Notes: a model not told the origin generated them from the letters alone. A DNA stretch of 64,000 nucleotides from Chiridota heheva (GCA_020152595.1 JAIGNY010003313.1:186001-250000); one strand, 5' to 3'; counted from the stretch's first letter, positions 11,111-23,919 are shown. Program-made: numbers and translations.

Positions 11111-11399
11111 ATTGAAAAAAATTGTTAGTCCTGTTGTGTGTGCAAGGGGAAATCTAAATCACAAATTTTCTTTTGTGAATATTTTATTTATTAGGAAACC
11201 TAGCCAAAAAGTCCTAATTCTACTCTCATGTTTATATCAGTCTAATGTTGAAGGTAATTTCAGGTGTATTATACTAGGTCCAAAAGCAAATCAAAAACAA
11301 GCCACAGAAGTATTTTTGTTTCACTTGTTATTATATTAGTAAATATAAAATTAGTCATTAATAATGAATGATGAAAATTAGTTGTCATGATAATAAAAG

Positions 11400-12252
11400 T
11401 ATGGAATAATAAGAATGTTTCAAGAGATACTAGTACGATTGAGATATTGTACTATTTGTTTCACATCAACCTGCCATCATTCATGTTTGTTAGTCAGATG
11501 AGAGCCAAATTGGGGTATAAAGCAAAGACCCACATTTCCCCTTTCACATGGTACTGTACATAACATCCAGTATGGAATAACAAGAATGTTTCAAAAGATA
11601 CTAGTACAATTGAGATATTGTACTAATTGTTTCACATCAAGCTGCCATTATTCATGTTTGTTAGTCAGATGAGAGCCAAATTGGGGTATAAAGCAAAGAC
11701 CCACATTTCCCCTTTCACATGGTACTGTACATAACATCCAGTATGGAATAACAAGAATGTTTCAAGAGATACTAGTACAATTGAGATATTGTACTAGTTG
11801 TTTCACATCAACCTGCCATCATTCATGTTTGTTAGTCAGATGAGAGCCAAATTGGGGTATAAAGCAAAGACCCACATTTCCCCTTTCACATGGTACTGTG
11901 CATAACATCCAGTATGGAATAACAAGAATGTTTCAAGAGATACTAGTACAATTGAGATATTGTACTAGTTGTTTCACATCAACCTGCCATCATTCATGTT
12001 TGTTAGTCAGATGAGAGCCAAATTGGGGTATAAAGCAAAGACCCACATTTCCCCTTTCACATGGTACTGTGCATAACATCTAGTATGGACTAACAAGAAT
12101 GTTTCAAGAGATACTAGTACAATTGAGATATTGTACTAGTTGTTTCACATCAAGCTGCCATTATTCATGTTTGTTAGTCAGATGAGAGCCAAATTGGGGT
12201 ATAAAGCATAGACCCACATTTCCCCTTTCACATGGTACTGTACATAACATCG
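11400..12252. repeat. 171-bp satellite, five tandem units
   Basis: Units begin TATGGAATAA at 11400, 11571, 11742, 11913 and 12084, exactly 171 bp apart with only a few substitutions. Each holds a partial dyad around ACTAGTACAATTGAGATATTGTACTA. There is no open frame of note. Confidence 0.9.
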
Positions 12253-12531
12253 AGATAATGTTTCTTTAGAGATTGTGTAGGCTGAATAGTTTCTGAAGCT
12301 GGTAGGCAAAATGTTTACTATTATGTCTTCTAGTATAAGTCTGATTCACAGGGCATCTCTGGATGCCAGAGATGGTATTCATCAAATCTTTTTTGTTTTT
12401 TTGTTTATTGAATGATCAGGTGGGCATTGAGCAATCATGTCTTATTGAAAACTCTCATCACATATTATTTTATGTGTGGACTAGATTATAAGTGTCAAAA
12501 TAGATCATTTGGGCATTATTATAGAGTATTT

Positions 12532-12695
12532 CATGGGTGTAGCCAGGGGGAAGGGGGGAAAGATGACAGGGTCATACGACCCACAAAAGTAAAATGGCAA
12601 TGGTGAAAATTTGCTTAAAGGTTCAAATATTTCCCATGACGACCCCCCCCCCTCCCCCTTCCTTTCCCCAGTGCGAAAAGCTGGCTACACCCCTG
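12532..12695. mobile_element. MITE, 164 bp, GGGTGTAGCCAG ends
   Basis: The ends GGGTGTAGCCAG and CTGGCTACACCC are perfect inverted 12-mers and resemble the family at 7825. The interior is G- and C-tract rich. A target duplication is not clear. Confidence 0.6.
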
Positions 12696-14650
12696 CATTT
12701 CTATTACTGGGAAACATTTCTTAGGATTGGTCACATATATCCCAACATACACAAATAATTCATTTGTGGAAATTCCTCTAATATTACTGCAAATGTCTCG
12801 TCTACCTTACCTTGTTCCATCCAGTTCCTATTATTATAACCCCCATGGTTTTGCTGTGTGACAGCAACCTGTGACCATTGGTGACATCATTATGCTCAAG
12901 GGTGGGGATTTCCCCTGCTTCCTATGGTTCTCTATTGTGGTAAGATTACCATGCCAACCATTGTCATAACTAGAAGCTGGAATTCCCCTACCTTTTGTAT
13001 TCTAATTGTTATTAACCATTGCACCATAGCTATTGGGTAGTTTTGTTAACAGTTGATTGTGCCAAGCTACAACTAAAAGTGGGTAATCTGTCCTCATATC
13101 GTAGCAAACACTTTTGTCTACATCAAGTTTAGTGTACTTAATGAAAAGGTTGATTCAGAATCCAATCTGTACCTTTGTAGTGAACTAATCAGAACCTATT
13201 TTATATCTAGATAAAAAAATTGGGATTATTGGGTAGGTAGGTTGGAATACTAACAATGAATTGTGACTGATGTTCATATCAGTATCGGCTTGGACACTCC
13301 CCTAACCCCAATGAGTATCGGATGGGGAATATATGAAGATGCCATTGCCGTTCTGTAGAGGTAATTTTGATTTATGTTTGTGTTGTAGGTATAGTATACA
13401 AATAGGAATTTATTAAGAGTATATCAAATCATGTTTAATCAAAATCATCAGAGAAATCATCACAAGTATTTATTTAGTGAGGATGAAATTGAATTTGTAT
13501 TTTGCTTTTGGCAATTACTACATTGACCTCGATATGTGTCTTTGATTTACGAAGAACCCAAAGGATTTTTTCCCCGTTACATGCGACCTTAACACGAGAA
13601 TAAAATCAGTTTGCCATGGGTGTAAATCAGACAAGCATTGTGTTTGGTTGATGGAAAGATTTTGATTTCAGTAAAAAATGTTATTCATTGAAACTTAGAA
13701 GACAAATACATATATAATGGGAAGAAATTGATCGAGAAGAATATGAGTGCAATATGTTTCAAGTTGTTGGAACTAATGCAATTGTTGTATTGTTGCTGCT
13801 ATCTGGTGCTCTGTGTTGTAGTAATAGAGGGTTCCAGGTCTTTAACCCAGCTATAGAGGTACTTTGAATTGAGCTGTAGTATTTTCAAAAACCTAGGAAA
13901 TTTGCAATTTTTCTATTACATCATGTTAGTCTGCTTGCCTTGCAGCTAGAACCTCATTTAATTTGCTATTGAAGATTTTTAAAAAGTTTTTTTTTATTAT
14001 AAGAAATGGGTGTTGAATGACAGACGCTAAAGCAGTCCCTTGCAGAAAATGTTGTTTTAATGGCAATCTGCGAGTCATAAGCTTTCCAGACTGTTTGACC
14101 AATTTGTCATAAGCACCAGCACCTTAGACCTTCTGTACTCTGTGTATGTGATATTATTGATACTTACAAAGAGTACAATTTGTAGTAGTGCCATTGTTTT
14201 AGACGATTAATGCCAGTAGTTTTCATTTCATATTTGGAGCTGAAAGAAGAGTCTTTAATTAACCCTACTTCCCAGACCCGTAAAAGATGATTAAAGGGAC
14301 ATGTGCTAACAGAATGATCATCTACCTAAATTGTGCTGTATACGTTGAGGCTTTATTCTTGTTCATCACCTTGGTTTTATTTCCCAAAAGATACTTTTTT
14401 AGTTGGGATTTTAAGGTATTTTAGGGTCATTGTTTAATTGGCTAAAAGTCAGGAAGGTATTAAATGCTTGTGCTTTGGTAATGTCATTGACAAAACAGCT
14501 ACAGGTATCATTGGCATGGTAAGTGCTGACTGAAATTTTTCTCCTGTGTGTCATTTACTGAGTTGCCTAGACAATATTGATTACAAAATAGGTCTTTTAT
14601 GATCAGAGGTCCCCGGTGTAATGCTTCAGAAAACAGACTGGAGAAGTACC
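12696..14650. other. Intergenic, nothing recognised
   Basis: AT-rich sequence without a convincing reading frame, splice pair or repeat. Confidence 0.4.
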
Positions 14651-14850
14651 TTAGTGGTTGCTTATCAAGCTGAATCCAATGCTTAGAACACAAGTGTACG
14701 CACTGGGTTGGATTGTTGAGAAAGACGGTTGAATTTGTTCAGCGATAAAATGAGTACCACCTTTCACCTTGAGTGGACTGGTGTCCTGATCATGCCCTTC
14801 CGTCCATCCACTTGGCATTACATCATCGCTATCCGAGCCCACAACACAGG
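14650..14850 (+). mobile_element. Diverged SINE body fragment
   Basis: AAAATGAGTACCA followed by GTGGACTGGTGTCC and CATCCACTTGG parallels the blocks in the 6880-7090 fragment. It is decayed. Confidence 0.3.
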
Positions 14851-14859
14851 AATGGATGG

Positions 14860-15864
14860 CTTAATATGGCTTATTTTAAATGTATGGTAGTAATTAGTTC
14901 GGTCCAAGTTATAAAGCTGAAGTTGCTTTCTATAGGACATAATGTCCAAAGAAATCTGAGATAGTCCGCATCCAAATCCACATATATATTGATCAGGAAC
15001 AGTATCATGGAAAATTGATCGTAGAGCGAATGATCATTGTCTGGATTGTAAGGCTAAAATAAAATACCATTCTTGACTAAAACTAAGACCCCCTGATACC
15101 TATTAGGTAACTTTGTGTAAAGAAAGAGTAGGCTTATAGATAAAGTAGGTTTTAAGTTTGACTTAGATATTATAAACCGTGTAGGAAAGCTTAAAAAGAG
15201 CATTGTCAAGTGGCACACCAATCTTGAGATTTCATTTGCTAAAGTAGAATCTTTCCCTTCTTCTCTTCCTGTCTTTTTCTCTCAACTTGTGCGGGTAAAA
15301 TATTTCCCATTCTTGAAAAATCCTTAACAATCAGACAAGGTTACATGACTTTTCATGTTATATTCTCTGTGATGTTTGTTACACAACTCCTTGCATAAAG
15401 TTTCATGCATTTATCCAGGCTTACATATATATTGTTGAAATTCTTGCCATTATGTAATCTTTATTTTCTATGTGACTGTAAACACAAACTTTTGCATGGG
15501 CACAGAGCTGTAAATAAAATGTGAGAATTCAGGTTCATGTGTCATTTTTGTTGTTATTATTTCAAACCTTTAATAAATGTTGCACAAAATTTTCCACCTT
15601 TGAATAAGACTTTAAAAAACCTTTAAAAACTTAAAAGGTCAACGGACAAAGAGGCAATTATTGTTTGAAAACAAAAATGATAAAAAACCATTTTGGAAGC
15701 AAAATCACAAAAAGATGGCCAGATGTTAAACTTGTTCAAGCCAAGAGAGTTTGTAGTCTTGCACTGCTGAAATGATAATGGGGGAATGTCTGCTGAAAGC
15801 ACTTGATCTTGTACAAATAAAGATGAAGTTTAAGAACTGTTTGGAGGAGCCAGTTTATGTATGG
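14860..15864. other. Intergenic, nothing recognised
   Basis: AT-rich sequence without gene evidence. AATAAA-type hexamers at about 15514 and 15572 are isolated. Confidence 0.35.
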
Positions 15865-15870
15865 CATTTG

Positions 15871-16269
15871 CAGACCTGCCAACTAGTACGTTTTTGCCGT
15901 ATTTAATACGGGAAAATGTTGAGAATACGATTGTACGTTTTTTGGCACCAGAATACGATTTATTTTTATTTTTGTATTTATCTATTTATTTATTTTTTAT
16001 TATTTTTTATATATAATTTTTTATTAACTCATACTTTTTACGCTCGGTTGGCGTTCATGTCTTCTTGAAGGATTGATTTTGCCGTCTTGAACGATTCAGA
16101 TTCAGATTCGTACAATAAGAGAAACTGAAAGTACAGTGGTAATTTTTTTTCAGCCACAGTAAACCTTTGTTTTGTACATTTTGTTTGAAGAGTACAGTTT
16201 TTGTTATCAAAAATACAACTTTTGTAGTTCCAGAATACAGTTTGGTTATCCTAAAGGTTGGCAGGTCTG
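15871..16269. mobile_element. MITE, 399 bp, 13-bp terminal inverted repeats, 6-bp target duplication
   Basis: The ends CAGACCTGCCAAC and GTTGGCAGGTCTG are exact inverted 13-mers. CATTTG flanks both sides (15865-15870 and 16270-16275). The interior is AT-rich and non-coding. The superfamily is not decided. Confidence 0.75.
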
Positions 16270-16275
16270 CATTTG

Positions 16276-18076
16276 AAACAGCTCCATCAATGCCTCATAG
16301 CCATGTGCTTTACACTGGTGAAAATTGTGCGCAATAAGATCCTCAGTTCTCAAGCTGCTGATCTAAGTAGGTAATTTTTTGAAACGCTCACACCTATAAA
16401 GTAGAAAACGATAATGGTACTTTTATTGTTATATCTAATTCTGATTAAGTTTTAAAAACATCAGGATAAAAAATTTCAGCATAAAATACATTTTTGTAAG
16501 AATTGTACAATGTTCATAAAAAGTACAATTGAGCATACCAAAAAAAAAAACTTTCAGTTCAAATTATAAAAAAAAAATTGCATATTTCTATCAATGAATC
16601 TTAATGAATAAAAATTTACATATAAATGGAAACAAGTTGGAAATGTCTAGATAAAAATGCACCTAATTTATTTACAGGTGCAGAGTAAAGAACGATGGGT
16701 GTTTTCCACTTAATTCATGAATGATTCATTTTGTCCTCGATGGCTGTGTGGTTCCTGTCAACGATCATTCTTATCGAGGCCCCTGAAATATCAGACTGGT
16801 TGCATGAAAATTGAGGCCATCAGATCTCATAGCAGTTATTGAAATATCACAGGAGTAAAATATTGATGAGAATCATTACATCGGCATTGAATGACCGGGA
16901 TAAAAGAAAACTTCTCAACTATTGGCGGATCAAGGATTTTCTAATGGGGGTTGGACTAGATCTGGCAAGTAAACGAGCCCAGATTCTGTAAGAGTTTGTA
17001 TTCCAGGTATAACTAAAGAGGGGTGGTTGTTAATGTGCCCCAGGGACTACCCCCTGCTCCTAAATCGGCCCCTGTTCCTTCTCCGACACTGGTTTCCTCC
17101 CATACTCGTACAGCAGTGGCACAAGTCTTAATTAGTGTCTGCCTCGCATGATGCGTCTGAACTTTTGGTGCTGGAGGATGAAGACAATTTGCTTCGTGTG
17201 GAGAAGAATCTTGAAGACGGAGACAGAGATGCTCCTACCCAATGTCTTAGCTGGAATAAGAAATTAGAATGCATCTATTTCATCTTGCTCCACAGAAAGA
17301 AATTTTAAACAATAAGGAATGGCAATTAATACAAAAGGATAAATGGTAATTTGTTATTTCAGTAACTGAAAATAAAATAATCCCATTCACCTAGCTCAAC
17401 AGAAAAGTGGCAAACTTGTGATGTTAAGCAACAATCTGAATTCAACTATAAGACTAATCATACCAATAAAATGATATACCCAGTTTTCTACCAAAACTAC
17501 AAGACTATTTCAGTTTCCCACACAAAACTATAAGACTAAACCAGTTTTCCACAAAACTATAAGACAAATCCTACCAATAAAATAGCAACTTTTTCACAAA
17601 CAACTTTTTTATCATTTTATAAATGCATTTCCATTTGCATTGATTTGATCGAGCTGATAAAATAACTTTATTGTACTTACAAAGAGGAACTTAACAGTTA
17701 GATAAATGATTTGAAAACAAGTTACCTTACAAGGTGAAAAAATCATGAGGAAAAGCACACTATTCATATAACTACAGAGTTAATTCCCATGATGGCATAT
17801 ATGCTCTTACAATCTAATGTCAGAATTCACAATCTAGGTAAGCAGAAATTTTTACTTTTTCCTCCATAGATTCTGATATAAATTCATCCTATAGATATGA
17901 TCCTATTTATTTCATTAATCTGTCGAGTCCTACTTGTTTTGTAATCATGGTTTACCACCTAGAGTGCATTTATGCTCGTCAAAATCAATGTTACAAACAA
18001 GACACGTTAATTGCAAACAATACTATGTATGAACAACTTTTCTTTATCAAAATTCATTGTCTTAACAACCTGGTTT
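16276..18076. other. Intergenic; one weak minus-strand exon candidate
   Basis: Mostly AT-rich with no gene. The exception is 17128-17250, where the minus strand shows a good acceptor (cttattccag) followed by 40 Ser-rich codons and TAA. No partner exon was found, so it is not called as a gene. Confidence 0.3.
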
Positions 18077-19611
18077 CAGGGGTGTAGGAAGTTTTGGAAA
18101 AGTGGGGGGTGGGGGGCATGACCGCTTAGGAGGCACTTCCCCAAGTCATGCATATTCTGCCCCGTCTGTAGATGATAAAGTAAAAGTGCACTTCATTTCA
18201 CAAAGGAGCAATTTTCCAAAGGGGAACCCATTACCCCATACATGGGACTGACAAAAGTTGTCAGTTTCCTACTATTGGGTCGGCCCCCATACATGGGACT
18301 GACAAAAGTTGTCAGTTTCCTACTATTGGGTCGGCCCCCATACATGGGACTGACAAAAGTTGTCAGTTTCCTACTATTGGTCGGCCCCCCATACATGGGA
18401 CTGACAAAAGTTGTCAGTTTCCTACTATTGGGTCGGCCCCCATACATGGGACTGACAAAAGTTGTCAGTTTCCTACTATTGGGTCGGCCCCCATACATGG
18501 GACTGACAAAAGTTGTCAGTTTCCTACTATTGGGTCGGCCCCCATACATGGGACTGACAAAAGTTGTCAGTTTCCTACTATTGGGTTGGCCCCCATACAT
18601 TGGACTGACAAAAGTTGTCAGTTTCCTACTATTGGGTTGGCCCCCATACATGGGACTGACAAAAGTTGTCAGTTTCCTACTATTGGGTTGGCCCCCCATA
18701 CATGGGACTGACAAAAGTTGTCAGTTTCCTACTATTGGGTGGCCCCCATACATGGGACTGACAAAAGTTGTCAGTTTTCTACTATTGGGTCGGCCCCCAT
18801 ACATGGGACTGACAAAAGTTGTCAGTTTCCTACTATTGGGTCGGCCCCCATACATGGGACTGACAAAAGTTGTCAGTTTTCTACTATTGGGTCGGCCCCC
18901 ATACATGGGACTGACAAAAGTTGTCAGTTTTCTACTATTGGGTCGGCTACTATTGGGTCGGCCCCCATTGGACCAGTTTCCTACATGGACTGACAAAAGT
19001 TGTCAGTTTTCTACTATTGGGTCGGCCCCATACATGGACTGACTGACAAAAGTTGTCAGTTTTTCTACTATTGGGTCGGCCCCCATACATGGGACTGACA
19101 AAAGTTGTCAGTTTTCTACTATTGGGTGGCCCCCCATACATGGGACTGACAAAAGTTGTCCCCCACTATTGGGTCGGCCCCCATACATGGGACTGACAAA
19201 AGTTGTCAGTTTCCTACTATTGGGTCGGCCCCCATACATTGGACTGACAAAAGTTGTCAGTTTCCTACTATTGGGTCGGCCCCCATACATGGGACTGACA
19301 AAAGTTGTCAGTTTCCTACTATTGGGTCGGCCCCCATACATTGGACTGACAAAAGTTGTCAGTTTCCTACTATTGGGTCGGCCCCCATACCTGGGACTGA
19401 CAAAAGTTCTGTTTCCTACTATTGGGTCGGCAATTTGGGAGCATTTCATTTTAAAAGGGGCACTTTCGTAATATTTTTTTTGTTGAAGTGTGCGCAAATT
19501 CCATTTGACAGTAATTAAGGGGTACTTATCATTTTCAAAAGAGGCACTTTTGTCATTTTTTGAAAAAGTGGAAGGTGCATGTGCCCGCCCCCATCCAGTT
19601 TTATTTATTCC
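18077..19611. mobile_element. Degenerate element with CAGGGGTGTAGGAAG end, interrupted by a minisatellite
   Basis: The left end at 18077-18115 (CAGGGGTGTAGGAAG followed by a G tract) and the right part at 19490-19600 (GAGGCACTTTTGTC, then GTGCATGTGCCCGCCCCC) look like two ends of one non-coding element. A similar right part (GGCACTT...GGGCATGTGCCCCC) lies at 49800-49965. The 1.2-kb 51-bp array sits between them. The right boundary is uncertain. Confidence 0.4.
18234..19436. repeat. 51-bp palindrome-containing minisatellite (about 23 copies)
   Basis: The unit is about 51 bp and carries the perfect dyad CTGACAA-AAG-TTGTCAG, followed by a CTACTATTGGGTCGG and CCCCCATACATGG stretch. Because 51 is a multiple of three and the units have no stop, long frames are open on both strands (17-residue repeats). 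Copies near 18940-19160 are truncated or fused. The open frames are not called as genes. Confidence 0.9.
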
Positions 19612-19744
19612 ACTTCTTAATTTCAATGTTAATGCAATCAAGAAAACTGGTGAAACAACTGGTTCACATATTTTTTGCAAGGTTTGATAAGAATCAATGC
19701 CAATATTTTGTAATTTCTATTTCGTTTACATTCCATTAAATCAT

Positions 19745-20203
19745 GAAAAACAATACGGATCCCCAAAACAATACGGATCCCCAAAACAATACGGATCCCC
19801 AAAACCATACGGATATCCCCTAAAAAATACGGATCCCCAAAACAATACGGATCCCCAAAACAATACGGATCCCCAAAACAATACGGATCCCCAAAACAAT
19901 ACGGATCCCCAAAACAATACGGATCCCCAAAACAATACGGATCCCCAAAACAATACGGATCCCCAAAACAATACGGATCCCCAAAACAATACGGATCCCC
20001 AAAACAATACGGATCCCCAAAACAATACGGATCCCCAAAACAATACGGATCCCCAAAACAATACGGATCCCCAAAACAATACGGATCCCCCAAACAATAC
20101 GGATCCCCCAAACAATACGGATCCCCCAAACAATACGGATCCCCAAAACAATACGGATCCCCCAAAACAATACGGATCCCCAAAACAATACGGATCCCCT
20201 GTT
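19745..20203. repeat. 18-bp minisatellite (about 25 copies)
   Basis: The unit is CAATACGGATCCCCAAAA, nearly identical throughout and containing GGATCC. Variants (CCCAAA, GATATCC, CCATACGG) cluster near the two ends, as in arrays that homogenise in the middle. The frames are open because the period is a multiple of three. Confidence 0.92.
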
Positions 20204-21424
20204 GCAAGGTACGATTTCTGGTTGGAAGAACTTTACAAGTTGTTTTTCTGTGTAACAATAACATAGAAAATTACTTTCAAAAAACCTCTTTGCAATTGGG
20301 TGTTAAGATGCCTGTAATAAGAATTACAAGTAATTCCATGACAACATAGTATTAAGTTAAGAAGTGATTGGTTTCATTTTAAAAATATCTTAAAGATATA
20401 TTTGTCACCTTTTACAAGGAATGTGATCATTGTTTGGAAATGATTTCTTCAATAATCAGGCTGGAATCAAATAGTACTGAAAAACAAAAACCTTGTTTTT
20501 GTTGGTGTAAAATATTGGCAAATGTATCAAGTTTATCTACTGGATCTGATACAGTAATTAAGATTATTATTTAAAGATGCATTGAAGTACATTTTTGAAG
20601 AATGATTTTGTAACTCTTTAATTTATTTTTTTAGTGGCTCTAAATTTTTCACTTTAGATCATATGTGAAAGATCTATGAAAATTATAATTTCTCAATAAT
20701 GGAAACTAGGAGGAATGGTAAAAATGACTACAAATCTCTTTCCTCTGTAAATAGTAACATTAAGACAACATGGCTTCAATAAGATTCTCTCAAATTCTAT
20801 CAAAAGTGGTGTCAGAAGCCAACAATCCTTAATCCAACATAATTATTAAAATTTGTCAATAAGTTGACAAAACTTACAAAAACTGAATTTAAAATGCAGA
20901 CAGAAAAAATGAAATAATAATAGTTTTTTATCTCCATTTTGAAAAATTGAGAAATGTCAGAAAATCTTCTTCATACAATAGATTGGTACTTAGCAACTAT
21001 TGAAATAATTTACGCTGATAACTACAAACAATTTATTATCATTTGGTTCAAAGATTTTGCTAGAAATTTTCTCATCAAAAAATCATGTATTCAGATGCCT
21101 GGGCATGATAAAATAATACATACCATAAGGAAGAAGGAACCAAGATAAGTGACAAAATCACTATCTATTCTTCAAAGATGAAATCACCCATCCCAGACCT
21201 GTCACTATCTCTTGACCATCATTACCACAGTACAGTGACTACACTATCCCACATGACACCTACATCAAGGGCAGTGTTTATAGCCATGGGAATGGCAAAG
21301 CTACGCGGAGATCTGAATTGTCTTTTCAAAATGAAACCACTACAAGGCATAAGGCCAGTGATAAATATGCCAGTTGATTTGTGTTTACATATTTGTACTA
21401 ACTAAAGAATAATCACCATTATAG
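20204..21424. other. Intergenic, nothing recognised
   Basis: AT-rich sequence without supported features. Confidence 0.35.
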
Positions 21425-21850
21425 GTTTGTTTGTATGTTTGTTTGTATGTACATGATCCTCCCTTGCGGGGAACTCGGCAAGACTCCTATATGGAGCATA
21501 GACGCCAAGCTATAGCCTGCATAGCAGATGCCAGTCTCGTGCGACCGAGACGGAAGTGGATGAACACCAGGTTTTCACCCTACTCTTTTCGAGAAGTGTT
21601 CAGAGAACCAGGTAGGGTGTCACTGTCCTACCATTGGGACCGACAGCTAAATGTCCCTTCCGAAGGACTTTTCTCAACAGCTAAATGAGGAGCAGGAGCT
21701 GCAAACGACGTACTTCCGCTTTGATGATCGGCATATCTGTCTGCATAGCTGTAGAAAAAGTAATTAGACCTGTCCGAGGCTTGAACCGGGTACCTCCAGC
21801 ATCTCAGTCGTGTGCTCTACCCACTAAGCTACCTGACTCCTCCTCATTAC
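21425..21850 (-). mobile_element. tRNA-derived SINE
   Basis: On the minus strand, a tRNA-like head at about 21780-21845 carries a box A (TAGCTTAGTGGGTAGAGC) and a box B (GGTTCAAGCC). A roughly 300-bp body follows, then a tail of CAAA-type repeats at 21425-21450. It is not a functional tRNA: the acceptor-stem pairing is poor. Confidence 0.65.
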
Positions 21851-22211
21851 TACAGGTACTCAAAAAGCTGTCAAATTCCAAACCAAAGTGTGTTCAGAAA
21901 CCCAAAATGTACGAATACTCCTTATACAAAATCTTTACTGGCAGAAAATTTATAAACATTTGTCTAATTTATAAAAAATATTTTTATGAAAAATATCTTA
22001 CCACTCAATTTCCTAAATTTGATAAAATTCTGATGTACTCTTACCATCGTTATATATGTATGCTATATATATATATATTTGAATAAATTCTTTAATTATG
22101 CATATATATCTCTGTGAGATAAAGACTTCAATATCTTCTACATTCAGTTTCTATCACTGCAACATCAAACAGCTTAAAAAATGTATTATTGATGTTTTGA
22201 GATTGGCTTAA

Positions 22212-22764
22212 GGTGTAGTGTCACATTACTATGCATGTAGTGTCACATTACTATGCATGTAGTGTCACATTACTATGCATGTAGTGTCACATTATTATGC
22301 ATGTAGTGTCACATTACTTTGCATGTAGTGCCACATCACTATGCATGTAGTGTCACAATACCATGCATGTAGTGTCACATCACTATGCATGTAGTGTCAC
22401 ATTACTATGTATGTAGTGTAACATTACTATGCATGTAGTGTCACACCACTATGCATGTAGTGTCACATTACTATGCATGTAGTGTCACATTACTATGCAT
22501 GTAGTGTCACATTACTATGCATGTAGTGTCACATTACTATGCATGTAGTGTCATATTACTATGCATGTAGTGCCACATTACTATGCATGTAGGGTCACAT
22601 CACTATGCATGTAGTGTCACATTACTATGCATGTAGTGTCACATTACTATGCATGTAGTGTCACATTACTATACATGTAGTGTCACATTACTATGCATGT
22701 AGTGTCACATTACTATGCATGTAGTGTCACACCACTATGCATGTAGTGTCACATCACTATGCAT
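22212..22764. repeat. 22-bp minisatellite (about 25 copies)
   Basis: The unit is ATGCATGTAGTGTCACATTACT with scattered single-base variants. Confidence 0.92.
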
Positions 22765-23545
22765 CAACATCATGCACAGCTGTTATTGCAGCCACGCTTT
22801 TACACACCTTTTAACACATATTTTAATTCAAAAAGGTAAATACATCAAAAATCAAATTCATGCTGATGACTCTATGTAAAAAGAGGACATTAAAATTGAA
22901 GAAAATACTCAAAAGTTGTATTCCATAAAGAAGATATTCAAGTTCTATATGAACTGAGCACATTACCAAAGCCACTTCAGACTGTTTTAATTGGGAAGTG
23001 CTTTACTTAAGCTGAGGAATACAAATATTCAAAACATAAAGAAGCACTTGGTGTAATAATAATTACATACAATTTGGCAAAAACAGATCCATTCTATTGC
23101 AATAGAGGAAGAGATATTCAGGCTTAATATTTGAACTGAAGCTAATTTTTTCCCTAGAAAATCCCCTTTCTTGGCAAAAATGTTAATGGTTCATCATATC
23201 ATTGGCAGCAGTAAGAGACTTTAGTTGGAGAGGCAAAATATGATTGGGGGAAGGGGGAGGCAGGAGGAATAAACATTTCTTTTATTAAACATTTCATATA
23301 TACAAAAAAGCGATTAGCAAATCTTTGGGACAAAAGTAGCCCCTATCGCACCACTGCATCATATAACAGCTAAAATGCAGTCAAAACTAATGTTAGGTTA
23401 CCCTAACAAAGAGGAGAAAAATGTTGTCCTGGGTATTATTTGTGTCCAGAGTCCTGGCAAGATTTTAAATTAAACACGCTCTCAAGTTGTGAAAAGGCTA
23501 GCTCAAGAATTGAAATTACAAAACACACCAATAAAAAATAATGGA
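22765..23545. other. Intergenic, nothing recognised
   Basis: AT-rich sequence with one short purine-rich tract around 23245-23275. No gene is supported. Confidence 0.35.
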
Positions 23546-23648
23546 TTAACCCTTACTCTACTACGCGGCGATATTATCAAAATTTTGGAATCTTTGACTC
23601 CGCCTCCCAAGAGTGTTTAAAAAAAAGTGCTGGCAGAGATAGGGTTAA
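23546..23648. mobile_element. Very short piggyBac-like MITE, copy 1 (TTAA-flanked)
   Basis: The element is 103 bp, bounded by TTAA at both ends, with CCCTTACTCTACTAC and a matching inverted right end (GTGCTGGCAGAGATAGGG). A homologue lies 270 bp downstream. Confidence 0.55.
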
Positions 23649-23919
23649 TTAACCTGCGCCAAGTGTGCCAACTTGAAAATATATGCAGCTATTGTGTGCC
23701 AGAAGAATAGGATTAGTTGGTCTTAGAGTAGGACACATTATTATGTGGACTGGTGCTGGGTTGAATTTATTCATAAGCAGCTTACCAAGCTGGAATAGAC
23801 TGAGAAAGAATATGTTGAGCAAGTTAAAGAGCAAGTGGTCGCCCGCCGGGTCGCTGAAGTGGAACGAGTCCGACTATGCAACTCAGAAGACAGAGGACCC
23901 TTCAATAATCAGCCTGTGC

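Noticed and set aside
18242..19042. Long open frame of 17-residue repeats (and others on both strands at 18193-19680)
   Set aside because: The 51-bp period is a multiple of three and the unit has no stop, so frames stay open on both strands by construction. No start context, splice sites or non-repeat coding flank.
19697..20266. Open frames of a 6-residue repeat (NTDPQN type) and its opposite strand
   Set aside because: By-product of an 18-bp tandem array; all readings are simple repeats.
21780..21845. Possible tRNA gene on the minus strand
   Set aside because: Good A and B boxes, but the acceptor and anticodon stems do not pair properly and a SINE body and CAAA tail follow.
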